Below are positions 33,654 to 41,166 of a stretch of DNA of 46,739 nucleotides, in pieces. The notes under the pieces are model-generated. The model saw only the letters and a list, made by a program, of their open reading frames with translations. It had not been told where the DNA came from and searched no databases. Within the stretch, counting starts at the first letter, position 1; every line of letters begins with the position of its first letter. The translations under genes and the position numbers were made by a program. Location: positions 53,684-100,422 of the forward strand of contig JAGQGU010000011.1 in assembly GCA_020432165.1 (NCBI GenBank), read 5' to 3'. Origin of the DNA: Thermomicrobiales bacterium (GTDB lineage: Bacteria > Chloroflexota > Chloroflexia > Thermomicrobiales > UBA6265).

Positions 33654-34790
33654 TTATCGCCCGGCCAGATCGAGAATGTGATCCGCGACATTTGCGGCGG
33701 CATCGCCCCGGCCAAGCGCGCGGGCGTTCGTGGACATCGTGGTCAATCGTTCGCCATTCTCCAGCAACGCACGGAGTGTGCTCTCCAGCGTCTCCGCAGA
33801 TGTCTCTTTTTGCGCCACTACAACGGCCGCTTCGGCATCAGCCAGCAGCCGCGCATTCTTCCACTGTTCGTCACCACCGGTGCCATCGAGAGGGATCAGG
33901 ATCGCGGGCAGACCCAGGTAGGCGAGTTCCGCCACGGTGCCTGCCCCGGAGCGACCGATAACAAGACTCGCCATTGCATAGATATCGGCCATCTCATCGG
34001 TGATCATCTCGCGGACCTGGTAGCGGGAGCGAACGCTATCAGGCAGTGAGGCTTGCAGGGCGGAAAGTCGCGGGAAATCCGGATTGGCGTCAATCGGGCC
34101 GGTCTGATGAATTATCTGGGTTATCTCCAGAATATCCGGCAGCATCGCTTCGATACGTTCGTTGATCGCGCTGGCACCACGGGCTCCGCCGGTGACAAAG
34201 AGCACCGGCAGGCTGTCAGAGAAACCGAACCGCTCCAACCCCCGTGCCTTGTCTCCCGAGGTCAATGTTTTTCGTACCGGATTCCCGGTAACCACTACAT
34301 CCTTGTGCATGGTGCGGGCTATCACCGCGGTCTGTTCGTAGCTACAGGCGAACCTCGTCACCATCCGCGCCGAAATCTTGTTCGCCATGCCGACCTGGGC
34401 CGTTTGCTCATGCGTGAGAATCGGTGCGCGCCACTTGCTGGCTATCACGGTCGGCACACTGATATTGCCACCAGTGCTGAAGACGACATCTGGCTTGAAG
34501 CCGCGGACAATGCTCCACGCCTGTACTGTTCCGACCGGTAGTCTCAGCCCATCGACGAAGTTCTCCCAGGAGAAATAGCGGCGCAGTTTGCCGGTCTGAA
34601 TCTGCCGAAAGGGGATACCGCGCTCACGTGTGAAGCGCGCTTCAACACCGTCGTCGCTGCCGACCCAGAGGACATCCATCTCGATCCCACGGTCCTGCAA
34701 CTCGTCCAGCACCGCCAGTGCTGGAATCACGTGACCACCGGTGCCACCACCGGCGATGAGGAGTCTGAGAGGAGATGAACCTGTGGACAT
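33654..34790 (-). CDS. murG: UDP-GlcNAc:undecaprenyl-pyrophosphoryl-MurNAc-pentapeptide transferase
   Basis: 378 aa, glycosyltransferase family 28. N-terminal GGGTGGHVIPALAV loop, THEQTAQVGMANK lipid-I-facing segment, and C-terminal UDP-GlcNAc site (IGRSGAGTVAELAYLGLPAI, PLDGTGGDEQWKNA). It makes lipid II at the inner membrane face in peptidoglycan synthesis. It is outside a dcw cluster, divergent from lspA across an 82-nt gap with a 17-bp palindrome, and convergent with the NUDIX gene, 10 nt apart. Length normal for MurG. A paralogous role cannot be excluded. Confidence 0.88.
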   Translation of the reverse strand: MSTGSSPLRLLIAGGGTGGHVIPALAVLDELQDRGIEMDVLWVGSDDGVEARFTRERGIPFRQIQTGKLRRYFSWENFVDGLRLPVGTVQAWSIVRGFKPDVVFSTGGNISVPTVIASKWRAPILTHEQTAQVGMANKISARMVTRFACSYEQTAVIARTMHKDVVVTGNPVRKTLTSGDKARGLERFGFSDSLPVLFVTGGARGASAINERIEAMLPDILEITQIIHQTGPIDANPDFPRLSALQASLPDSVRSRYQVREMITDEMADIYAMASLVIGRSGAGTVAELAYLGLPAILIPLDGTGGDEQWKNARLLADAEAAVVVAQKETSAETLESTLRALLENGERLTTMSTNARALGRGDAAANVADHILDLAGR

Positions 34791-34839
34791 AGCGATTCCC
34801 TGAGAGTGAACGGACAGTTTCTCCCGGCATTATAGTGCG

Positions 34840-34856
34840 CATGCGATAATCGCATG
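34840..34856. promoter_or_regulatory. 17-bp perfect palindrome between murG and lspA
   Basis: CATGCGAT-A-ATCGCATG. It sits beside TATAAT on the minus strand (toward murG) and contains GATAAT on the plus strand (toward lspA), so one regulator could act on both. No matching -35 box is clear on either strand. Confidence 0.45.
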
Positions 34857-34872
34857 GATAGATCGGGAGGCG

Positions 34873-35364
34873 ATGGTGCAATCGGGTAACCACATGCGGA
34901 GATTCTTGTGGTTGCTGTCGCTGATACTCGGTATCGCGCTGGCCGATCAATTGGTTAAGCGATGGATGGTCGAGCTCATCGGACCATCGGCCAGCCAGCA
35001 TCGCATTGAATTGCTCGGTAGCTTCGTGGCGCTTGAGTATTTGCAGAATACTGGCGCCGCCTTCGGTATGTTCCGGGATGCGACGACGCTCTTCGCTATC
35101 GTCGCGGTGGTGGCAATCGGTGTTGGGCTCTTCCTGGTCTGGCGAGAGGCGGCATCCGATTGGCCGCTCGCATTCGGTATCAGCTTCATCATCGGTGGGG
35201 CGCTCGGGAATGTGATCGATCGCATCGTGCGCGGCTACGTGGTTGATTTCGTTGCTATCGGTCGTTTCTGGAAGTTCAATCTTGCCGATAGTTGCATCAC
35301 GCTTGGTGTACTCTTCGTGTTCTGGCTCCTGTGGCGAGCCGACAATCAGGAATCAGATACATGA
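34873..35364 (+). CDS. lspA: Lipoprotein signal peptidase II
   Basis: 163 aa, four membrane segments, with the two catalytic aspartates in GNVIDRIVRGYVVDF and FNLADSCI, and the conserved NTGAAFGMF. It cleaves the signal peptide of diacylated prolipoproteins. ATG 34873 is very close to GGGAGG; GTG 34876 is an alternative. First gene of an overlapping operon with rluD (ATGA overlap), a glycerate kinase and a nucleoside hydrolase. Confidence 0.95.
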   Translation: MVQSGNHMRRFLWLLSLILGIALADQLVKRWMVELIGPSASQHRIELLGSFVALEYLQNTGAAFGMFRDATTLFAIVAVVAIGVGLFLVWREAASDWPLAFGISFIIGGALGNVIDRIVRGYVVDFVAIGRFWKFNLADSCITLGVLFVFWLLWRADNQESDT

Positions 35365-36335
35365 CACATCAGATACAGGAAGATCAACAGGAGTTGATCG
35401 AACTTTTTCCCCAGCGCGAGCATCTCGGCCTGCGTCTCGACAAGTATGTGGCGGACGAGCTCCCCGAGCTTAGCCGCACCTACCTTCAGCAGCTCATCAG
35501 CGATGGATCAGTCCTTGTCGATGGTCTCGTGCGCCGCACGAGCTTCAAAATCACTCCAGGACAGATCGTCACCGTCGAGTTGCCGGAGGTCGAGGAGACA
35601 GAGCTCCTCGCCGAAGACATCCCGCTGGATGTCGTTTACGAGGATAGCGATATCCTTATGATCAATAAACCAGCGGGTCTGGTCGTGCACCCGGCTGCAG
35701 GACATAGTCATGGCACGTTGGTGAATGCGGTGTTGTTCCATGCGCCGGAGATCTCGATTCAGGGCAGCACCCGCCCCGGCATCATCCATCGCCTGGATAA
35801 AGACACCTCCGGCATCATGGTGATCGCCAAGTCAGATCGTGCGCAGACCTCATTGGTGGAGCAGTGGCAGGCACGAGAAGTGCGGAAGCAATACCTTGCT
35901 CTGGTCTCTGGCGTGATTGAGGAAGATACCGCCACTATCGATGCTCCCATCGGCCGCTCATCGGCCAATCGGCAGCAGATGACCGCCACGCGGAGTGGTC
36001 GCGAGGCGATAACGCACTTCACGGTGCTGGAGCGGTTTGAGGACTGCACACTCCTTGATGTGGCGATTGAGACGGGTCGCACCCATCAGATTCGCGTGCA
36101 TCTGGCGTTCATTGGTCACCCGGTCGTTGGTGACGCGCTTTATGGCAACAAGCCGAGTGCCCGTGTAGCCGAGCGGCTGGGTGTGAAACGTCAGTTCCTG
36201 CATGCACAGAGTCTCTCCTTTGATATGCCCGGTGCTGGCGAACGGGTGACGTTCGAAGCCCCGCTGCCGTCAGACCTATCGGTGGTACTTGAGGAATTGC
36301 ACAGCGAGGAGACCGATGCCGACAGCGTCGTTTGA
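35361..36335 (+). CDS. rluD: 23S rRNA pseudouridine synthase, RluA/RluD family
   Basis: 324 aa. S4 RNA-binding domain at residues 20-85 (LRLDKYVADELPELSRTYLQ), then the RluA core with catalytic Asp in IHRLDKDTSGIM and GRTHQIRVHL. Isomerises uridines in 23S rRNA. ATG 35361 overlaps the lspA stop by 4 nt (ATGA). lspA-rluD is a widely conserved order. The next gene starts 20 nt before this stop. Confidence 0.93.
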   Translation: MTHQIQEDQQELIELFPQREHLGLRLDKYVADELPELSRTYLQQLISDGSVLVDGLVRRTSFKITPGQIVTVELPEVEETELLAEDIPLDVVYEDSDILMINKPAGLVVHPAAGHSHGTLVNAVLFHAPEISIQGSTRPGIIHRLDKDTSGIMVIAKSDRAQTSLVEQWQAREVRKQYLALVSGVIEEDTATIDAPIGRSSANRQQMTATRSGREAITHFTVLERFEDCTLLDVAIETGRTHQIRVHLAFIGHPVVGDALYGNKPSARVAERLGVKRQFLHAQSLSFDMPGAGERVTFEAPLPSDLSVVLEELHSEETDADSVV

Positions 36336-37575
36336 GCTCATTCGGCACCTCTATGAACGTGGTTTGGCGAGTGTCGATCCGGCCACGGTGACGAAGAGTG
36401 CGTTGGCAGACCTCAATACTGATACTGGCAAGCTCATCGTGCTGGCAATCGGTAAGGCCGCAGTGCCCATGGCCCAGGCTGCCCGCGATATATATGGCGA
36501 CCGGATCGATGCTGGTCTCCTGGTCACCAAGCAGGGGCAATACACTGCCGAGGTTGAGGGCTTTGTCGGTATCGAGGCTGGGCATCCTGTGCCCAACCTG
36601 CCTAGCTTGCAGGCTGGTGAACTTGCACTCGATATTGTTGCGGACCTGACCAGCGGCGATACCGTGCTGGCGCTTATCTCTGGCGGTGGCTCCGCATTGA
36701 TGGAAGCCCCGGTGGAAGGAGTATCCCTGGCGGAACTGCAGGTCACCACTGAGATGCTCATGCATGCCGGTGCTGACATCTACGATCTCAATACTGTGCG
36801 CAAGACATTAAGCCAGATCAAAGGTGGGGGACTCCGCCGGGCTATTGGCGCTGCGCGGTGCATCACCCTGTTGCTTAGTGACGTTCTGGGGAATGATCGC
36901 GGCGTGATCGCCAGTGGCCCAACCATTCTCGAATCCATCGATCCGGCAACTGACTGGAAGATTCTTAAGCGACATCGCGTTCAGGATCGCGTGCCGGAGT
37001 CGGTGCTGAGGGTGCTGCAGGCAGACCCCGTTCCCATCGAAGAAGTCGATACCTCTCGCGATATTGTTGACGTGATTGCCGATAACGATACGATGATCGC
37101 CGCTGTTGCCGGAGCGGCGGAGTCCGAAGGTTTCACGGTGCAGATTGCCTGGCCGGATTGGCGGGGCGATGCGCGTGAGCTTGGTCAACGCATTGTTGAC
37201 GACTGCCTCGTTTCATCAACCGATGTGCTCATCGGCGGTGGCGAGGCCACCTGCAGGGTGCGGGGCAATGGTCGTGGCGGTCGCAACTCTGAGGCAGCAC
37301 TCATCACGGCGCTGGCATTGCGCGGCAACGACGAGTGGACCGTTGCCAGTCTCGCCTCCGATGGCGATGACGGAAACTCACATGCGGCCGGTGCGATTAT
37401 CGATGGCACGATTATTGACGATGCATCCGCGGCGCTGGCAGCGCTGGAGGAGAGTAACTCCGCTGGCTACCTGTCTGACCGAAAAGCTCTACTGGTTCCC
37501 GGACCCACCGGTACCAATGTCAACGATATCTATATCGCGGTGCGGAGAAGCGCCGCTGAAGGAGGAATTGCGTGA
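36316..37575 (+). CDS. Glycerate 2-kinase, MOFRL/GckA family
   Basis: 419 aa. N-terminal GlxK2 domain (VLAIGKAAVPMAQAA, LISGGGSALMEAP, SDVLGNDRGVIASGPT) and C-terminal MOFRL domain (GGGEATCRVRGNGRGGRNSE, ASDGDDGNS). Phosphorylates glycerate to 2-phosphoglycerate. ATG 36316 with GAGGAG 4 nt upstream, overlapping rluD by 20 nt. The nucleoside hydrolase gene overlaps its stop by 4 nt. Confidence 0.9.
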   Translation: MPTASFELIRHLYERGLASVDPATVTKSALADLNTDTGKLIVLAIGKAAVPMAQAARDIYGDRIDAGLLVTKQGQYTAEVEGFVGIEAGHPVPNLPSLQAGELALDIVADLTSGDTVLALISGGGSALMEAPVEGVSLAELQVTTEMLMHAGADIYDLNTVRKTLSQIKGGGLRRAIGAARCITLLLSDVLGNDRGVIASGPTILESIDPATDWKILKRHRVQDRVPESVLRVLQADPVPIEEVDTSRDIVDVIADNDTMIAAVAGAAESEGFTVQIAWPDWRGDARELGQRIVDDCLVSSTDVLIGGGEATCRVRGNGRGGRNSEAALITALALRGNDEWTVASLASDGDDGNSHAAGAIIDGTIIDDASAALAALEESNSAGYLSDRKALLVPGPTGTNVNDIYIAVRRSAAEGGIA

Positions 37576-38504
37576 ACCCCATTCTGCTCGATTGTGATAC
37601 CGGAGTTGACGATGCCGCCGCTATTGCCTACGCGTTGGGGCTGGAGGCGGATCTGGTGGCGTGTACCACCGTGGCTGGCAATATCCATATTGATCTCACC
37701 ACTGGTAACACGCTGAAGGTGCTCAGTCTGCTTGGTGCGGAGGATGTCCCGGTCTTCCGCGGAGCATCACGTCCGTTGGTGCAACCCTTTCAGGATGCCT
37801 CTCATGTGCACGGCGGCAATGGCCTGGGCGGCGCCGAGATTGGTGAAGCGTTGGCCGCAGAGTCCGATTTGACGGCGCCTGAAGCGATCATTGCCTACGC
37901 CGAGGAGTTTGACGGCGAGCTCACACTGGTTGCTACCGGACCACTCACCAACATCGCCATCGCGTTGAGTTTGCGTCCGGGTATCGCCCAGCAAGTTCGT
38001 AAGCTGGTGCTGATGGGTGGCTCGTTCTTCAATCCCGGCAATGTCACGCCGTACGCCGAGTTCAATATCTGGGCCGATCCGGACGCTGCCACCCAGGTCT
38101 TTGCCGCTGATTGGAATGAAATCCTCGCTATCGGACTTGATGTCACTCATCAGGTTGCGATCACAAAGAAGATGTGGGAACTCATCCCTGACGATGCCGA
38201 AGGTGCCGTCGGTATGATGAAGGCCATCTCCGAGCGGACGTTTGTAACACGTGTCCGCAGCGGCTTCTTCCTGCACGATCCATTGGCGATGGCCGTGGCG
38301 CTCGATGAATCGCTGGTCACGCTCACACCCTACGCCGTCGATGTGGTTGTCGATGGTGAGGAACGCGGTCGTACTGTCGTCAGTGATGGTGGGAATGTGC
38401 TCGTTGCTACCGCCGTGGATGCAACCGGGTTTCTGCAGCGTTTCTGCGCAGCCCTCGGCATTCCCTACATTGATGATGTGGACGGTATCTCTGCTGCAGA
38501 ATAA
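37572..38504 (+). CDS. Inosine/uridine-preferring nucleoside hydrolase
   Basis: 310 aa. N-terminal calcium-binding DCDTGVDDAAAI motif, HGGNGLGG, LVATGPLTNIA and GGSFFNPGNVTPYAEFN are hallmarks of the IUNH superfamily. Hydrolyses the N-glycosidic bond of ribonucleosides for salvage. GTG 37572 overlaps the preceding stop (GTGA), so it is the last gene of the lspA operon. Base preference not readable. Confidence 0.92.
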   Translation: MNPILLDCDTGVDDAAAIAYALGLEADLVACTTVAGNIHIDLTTGNTLKVLSLLGAEDVPVFRGASRPLVQPFQDASHVHGGNGLGGAEIGEALAAESDLTAPEAIIAYAEEFDGELTLVATGPLTNIAIALSLRPGIAQQVRKLVLMGGSFFNPGNVTPYAEFNIWADPDAATQVFAADWNEILAIGLDVTHQVAITKKMWELIPDDAEGAVGMMKAISERTFVTRVRSGFFLHDPLAMAVALDESLVTLTPYAVDVVVDGEERGRTVVSDGGNVLVATAVDATGFLQRFCAALGIPYIDDVDGISAAE

Positions 38505-38554
38505 CGGATTCATTCGTGGCCCCGGGGTTGCCCCCGAGGTGGTTTGCTCGATCT

Positions 38555-39595
38555 CTACACCGACCGAATCGTCGCCAAATCCAGCAACTGATCCAGGCCC
38601 TCACGCACATCCTCGTTGGGAATGCTGGTCAGGCGCGCGCGCGCAGCCGCAACATATTCCTGCGCGATCTCTCCAGCCTGTGCGAGGGCATCGGATGCCC
38701 GAATATCGCCGATCAGCGCATCGATCGTGACCTGATCGGTCTCTTCACCAGCAACAATCCGCTCGATCAACTCGCGATGTGGGTGATCCGCCTGGAGTCC
38801 GGAGATATATCGCATAACCGGCACGGTGACCACGCCCTGGCGGAGATCGTTGCCAGCGGGTTTGCCGATGGTCTCGCTGCTTTCACGGAGATCAAGCACA
38901 TCGTCAATTACCTGGAAGGCCATGCCGAGATCGCTCCCGATCTGGCGCAGATTGGCAACCTGATCATCAGTGCCGCCACCCAGAACTGCACCCATCTCGG
39001 CCGCGCCGGCGAATAGAGCCGCTGTCTTGCCATAAATGCGGGCTTCGTATTCCGCCATGGATTGATCGATACGATGAGCTTCCAGTGTCTCCCGAATCTG
39101 ACCATCGCAGATCTCGGCGAGGGTGGTGGCGAAGATCACCATGACGCGGGGATTCTCTGGCTTTGCCGCCAGAATAGCACTCTGGGCGAAGAGATAATCG
39201 CCGATCAGAATCACCGCACCGGTACTGAGTTCAGTATTAAGGGTGGGATTACCGCGGCGGAGCGCTGCCTTATCGATACTGTCGTCGTGCACCAGGCTGG
39301 CTGTGTGCAGCAACTCCACACCCGCCGCGACATGCACGGCACGATCATTCTCCTGATCGAATGCTTTCGCCGCGAGCATAAGCAACAGTGGTCGCAATCG
39401 CTTGCCGCCGCCGCTGACAATCGCCCTCAGCAATGCATTGATCATTGGATAATCGATGGTGGCCGCCGAGACGAGCACATCCTCGACCCGGTCGAGTTCT
39501 GGCTTCATCATGACGAATACGTCGCCTGCGCGCACGTTCAATGGACTCTCTCCCGTGGGCTCATTCTCAGCCCGCTCCCCGAAACGTTCCCCCAA
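38555..39595 (-). CDS. Polyprenyl diphosphate synthase (long-chain trans type)
   Basis: 346 aa. GGGKRLRPLL, first Asp-rich motif in LVHDDSID, GDYLFAQSA, and second motif in FQVIDDVLDLRE. Makes the isoprenoid chain for menaquinone or lipid carriers. The start is uncertain: TTG 39595 has no good ribosome site, while ATG 39511 or a TTG near 39535 would remove part of a weakly conserved N-terminus. Convergent with the nucleoside hydrolase gene, 50 nt apart; divergent from a UbiA-type gene. Confidence 0.9.
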   Translation of the reverse strand: MGERFGERAENEPTGESPLNVRAGDVFVMMKPELDRVEDVLVSAATIDYPMINALLRAIVSGGGKRLRPLLLMLAAKAFDQENDRAVHVAAGVELLHTASLVHDDSIDKAALRRGNPTLNTELSTGAVILIGDYLFAQSAILAAKPENPRVMVIFATTLAEICDGQIRETLEAHRIDQSMAEYEARIYGKTAALFAGAAEMGAVLGGGTDDQVANLRQIGSDLGMAFQVIDDVLDLRESSETIGKPAGNDLRQGVVTVPVMRYISGLQADHPHRELIERIVAGEETDQVTIDALIGDIRASDALAQAGEIAQEYVAAARARLTSIPNEDVREGLDQLLDLATIRSV

Positions 39596-39671
39596 GTATC
39601 ATAGGTGCAATAGGGGATTGCAACGCGGAAGTATTGCGATTTCATGCCAGTTTTCTGCCTGAAGGATACGC

Positions 39672-40544
39672 ATGGAGAAGCTCGCTGTCTGGTTTCGCCT
39701 GCTGCGCGGAACACAATGGAGCAAGAATGCGGTGGTCTTTGCCGCCCTTGTTTTCGGCGATCCCAGGATAGATCATCCGCTTCTGCGTACGCTGGCCGCG
39801 TTCATTCTCTTCTGCTGTATCAGTAGCGCCATCTACATTCTGAACGATTGGCGTGACATGGAGCAGGACCGCTTGCATCCGACGAAGTCCAGGCGACCGA
39901 TGGCCGCTGGAATGGTGAGTGCTCGCGCTGGACTCGTTGTTGCGGCAATCCTGGCGACCATCACCGTTATCGGATCGCTCCTGGTTTCGCCATGGCTCAC
40001 CCTGGTCCTGGCGGTCTATGCACTACTGATGCTGGCATATATCTTCCGGCTCAAGGAGGTCGTGCTACTGGATGCGTTTGTGATCGCAACCGGCTTTGTG
40101 TTGCGGGCCGTGGCAGGTGCCGCTGCGGTTGAGGTACCCGTCTCGGCCTGGTTGGCGCTCTGTACGATGCTGTTGGCGCTCTTCCTCGCATTCGGTAAAC
40201 GTCGGAGTGAACTGGTCAAGCTTGGTGCAGATGCTTCGGCGCATCGACATGTTCTCGCCGGTTATACGCTGCCATTGCTCGATGGCTTGCTGATCATGAC
40301 CGCCAGTTGCGCGATCATGGGATACAGCATCTACAGCTTCACCTCGGAGTCGGTACCAACCAATGGTGCGATGATGCTGAGTGTGCCTTTTGTCGTCTTC
40401 GCTATCATGCGCTACCTCTATTTGCTCGTGAGCAAGGGTGAGGGTGGCGCACCGGAAACGCTGTTGTGGCGAGATATGCCTCTCCTCATTGCGGTCGTGC
40501 TTTGGGGGGTCACGGTGCTTGCCGTCATGACCCTCGGCGGTTAA
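39672..40544 (+). CDS. UbiA-family prenyltransferase, decaprenyl-phosphate phosphoribosyltransferase-like
   Basis: 290 aa, about eight or nine membrane segments. The first Asp-rich motif is NDWRDMEQDRLHPTKSRRPM, in the NDxxDxxxDxxHPxKxxRP form of DPPR synthases (mycobacterial UbiA) rather than quinone prenyltransferases. The second loop includes LDAFVIATGFVLRAVAG. Predicted reaction: transfer of phosphoribose from PRPP to polyprenyl phosphate, giving a D-arabinose or ribose donor precursor. AAGGA lies 5 nt before ATG 39672. Stand-alone, divergent from a polyprenyl synthase gene that could supply the lipid. Subfamily by motif. Confidence 0.8.
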   Translation: MEKLAVWFRLLRGTQWSKNAVVFAALVFGDPRIDHPLLRTLAAFILFCCISSAIYILNDWRDMEQDRLHPTKSRRPMAAGMVSARAGLVVAAILATITVIGSLLVSPWLTLVLAVYALLMLAYIFRLKEVVLLDAFVIATGFVLRAVAGAAAVEVPVSAWLALCTMLLALFLAFGKRRSELVKLGADASAHRHVLAGYTLPLLDGLLIMTASCAIMGYSIYSFTSESVPTNGAMMLSVPFVVFAIMRYLYLLVSKGEGGAPETLLWRDMPLLIAVVLWGVTVLAVMTLGG

Positions 40545-40572
40545 TATTCCCGGTAACTCACGAACGGTAAGT

Positions 40573-40594
40573 TGATATGACTTATGGCATATCA
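40573..40594. promoter_or_regulatory. Inverted repeat upstream of hsp20-lon
   Basis: TGATATG (40573-40579) and CATATCA (40588-40594), a perfect 7-bp dyad with 8-nt centre, about 100 nt before hsp20. TTGATA overlaps its left arm and a TATAGT follows at about 40608. It is not a CIRCE element. A heat-shock or stress repressor site is inferred. Confidence 0.4.
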
Positions 40595-40695
40595 GTGCTA
40601 CGTGATGTATAGTTCCCATTAGGCATATCGGGAAGACTCTTCGAATGCATTTCCCCGATGTGTCAACTACTACTCAGTTTTGAAAGGAGCATTGT

Positions 40696-41151
40696 GTGAT
40701 CGTTGTACGTAGAGTCGGGGCGCGGCCGCAATCGCGACGCCAGCATGAAATCGACTCGATGTTCCTTGCCATGCTCGGCGCCAATGCCACCACCGAGCGC
40801 AATCGTCGTCCGATGTGGCGGCCACCGGTGGAGGTCTACGAGACCGATGGTACGTTGGAAGTGGTGGCTGAAATCGCCGGTATGAATCCGGAAGAGATCG
40901 ATATCGTGCTTGAAGGAGATTTGCTCACCATTCAGGGAGAGCGTCCTGATCCATGCGAGAGTCGACCGCGTAGTTACCACATCGCCCGTATCGGTTACGG
41001 TCCATTCGGCGTCGAGATTCGACTACCTTTCCAGGTGGAGCAGGATGGAGCCGAGGCAGCTTACGAGAACGGTTTCCTTCGCATCACGCTCAAGCGTATG
41101 CAGGGCGTCACCATCGTGCCGAAGCGCGTCATTTCCCAAACCGAGAACTAA
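40696..41151 (+). CDS. Small heat-shock protein, Hsp20/alpha-crystallin family
   Basis: 151 aa. Alpha-crystallin domain (WRPPVEVYETDGTLEVVAEI, GMNPEEIDIVLEGDLLTIQG, FGVEIRLPFQV, AYENGFLRITL) with a short N-terminal arm and a C-terminal VTIVPKRV (IxI/V-like) motif. Holds unfolding proteins in an ATP-independent way. GTG 40696 with GGAG 6 nt upstream. 15 nt before lon, so a chaperone-protease operon is likely. Confidence 0.93.
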   Translation: MIVVRRVGARPQSRRQHEIDSMFLAMLGANATTERNRRPMWRPPVEVYETDGTLEVVAEIAGMNPEEIDIVLEGDLLTIQGERPDPCESRPRSYHIARIGYGPFGVEIRLPFQVEQDGAEAAYENGFLRITLKRMQGVTIVPKRVISQTEN

Positions 41152-41166
41152 TTCAGGAGAAGCATT

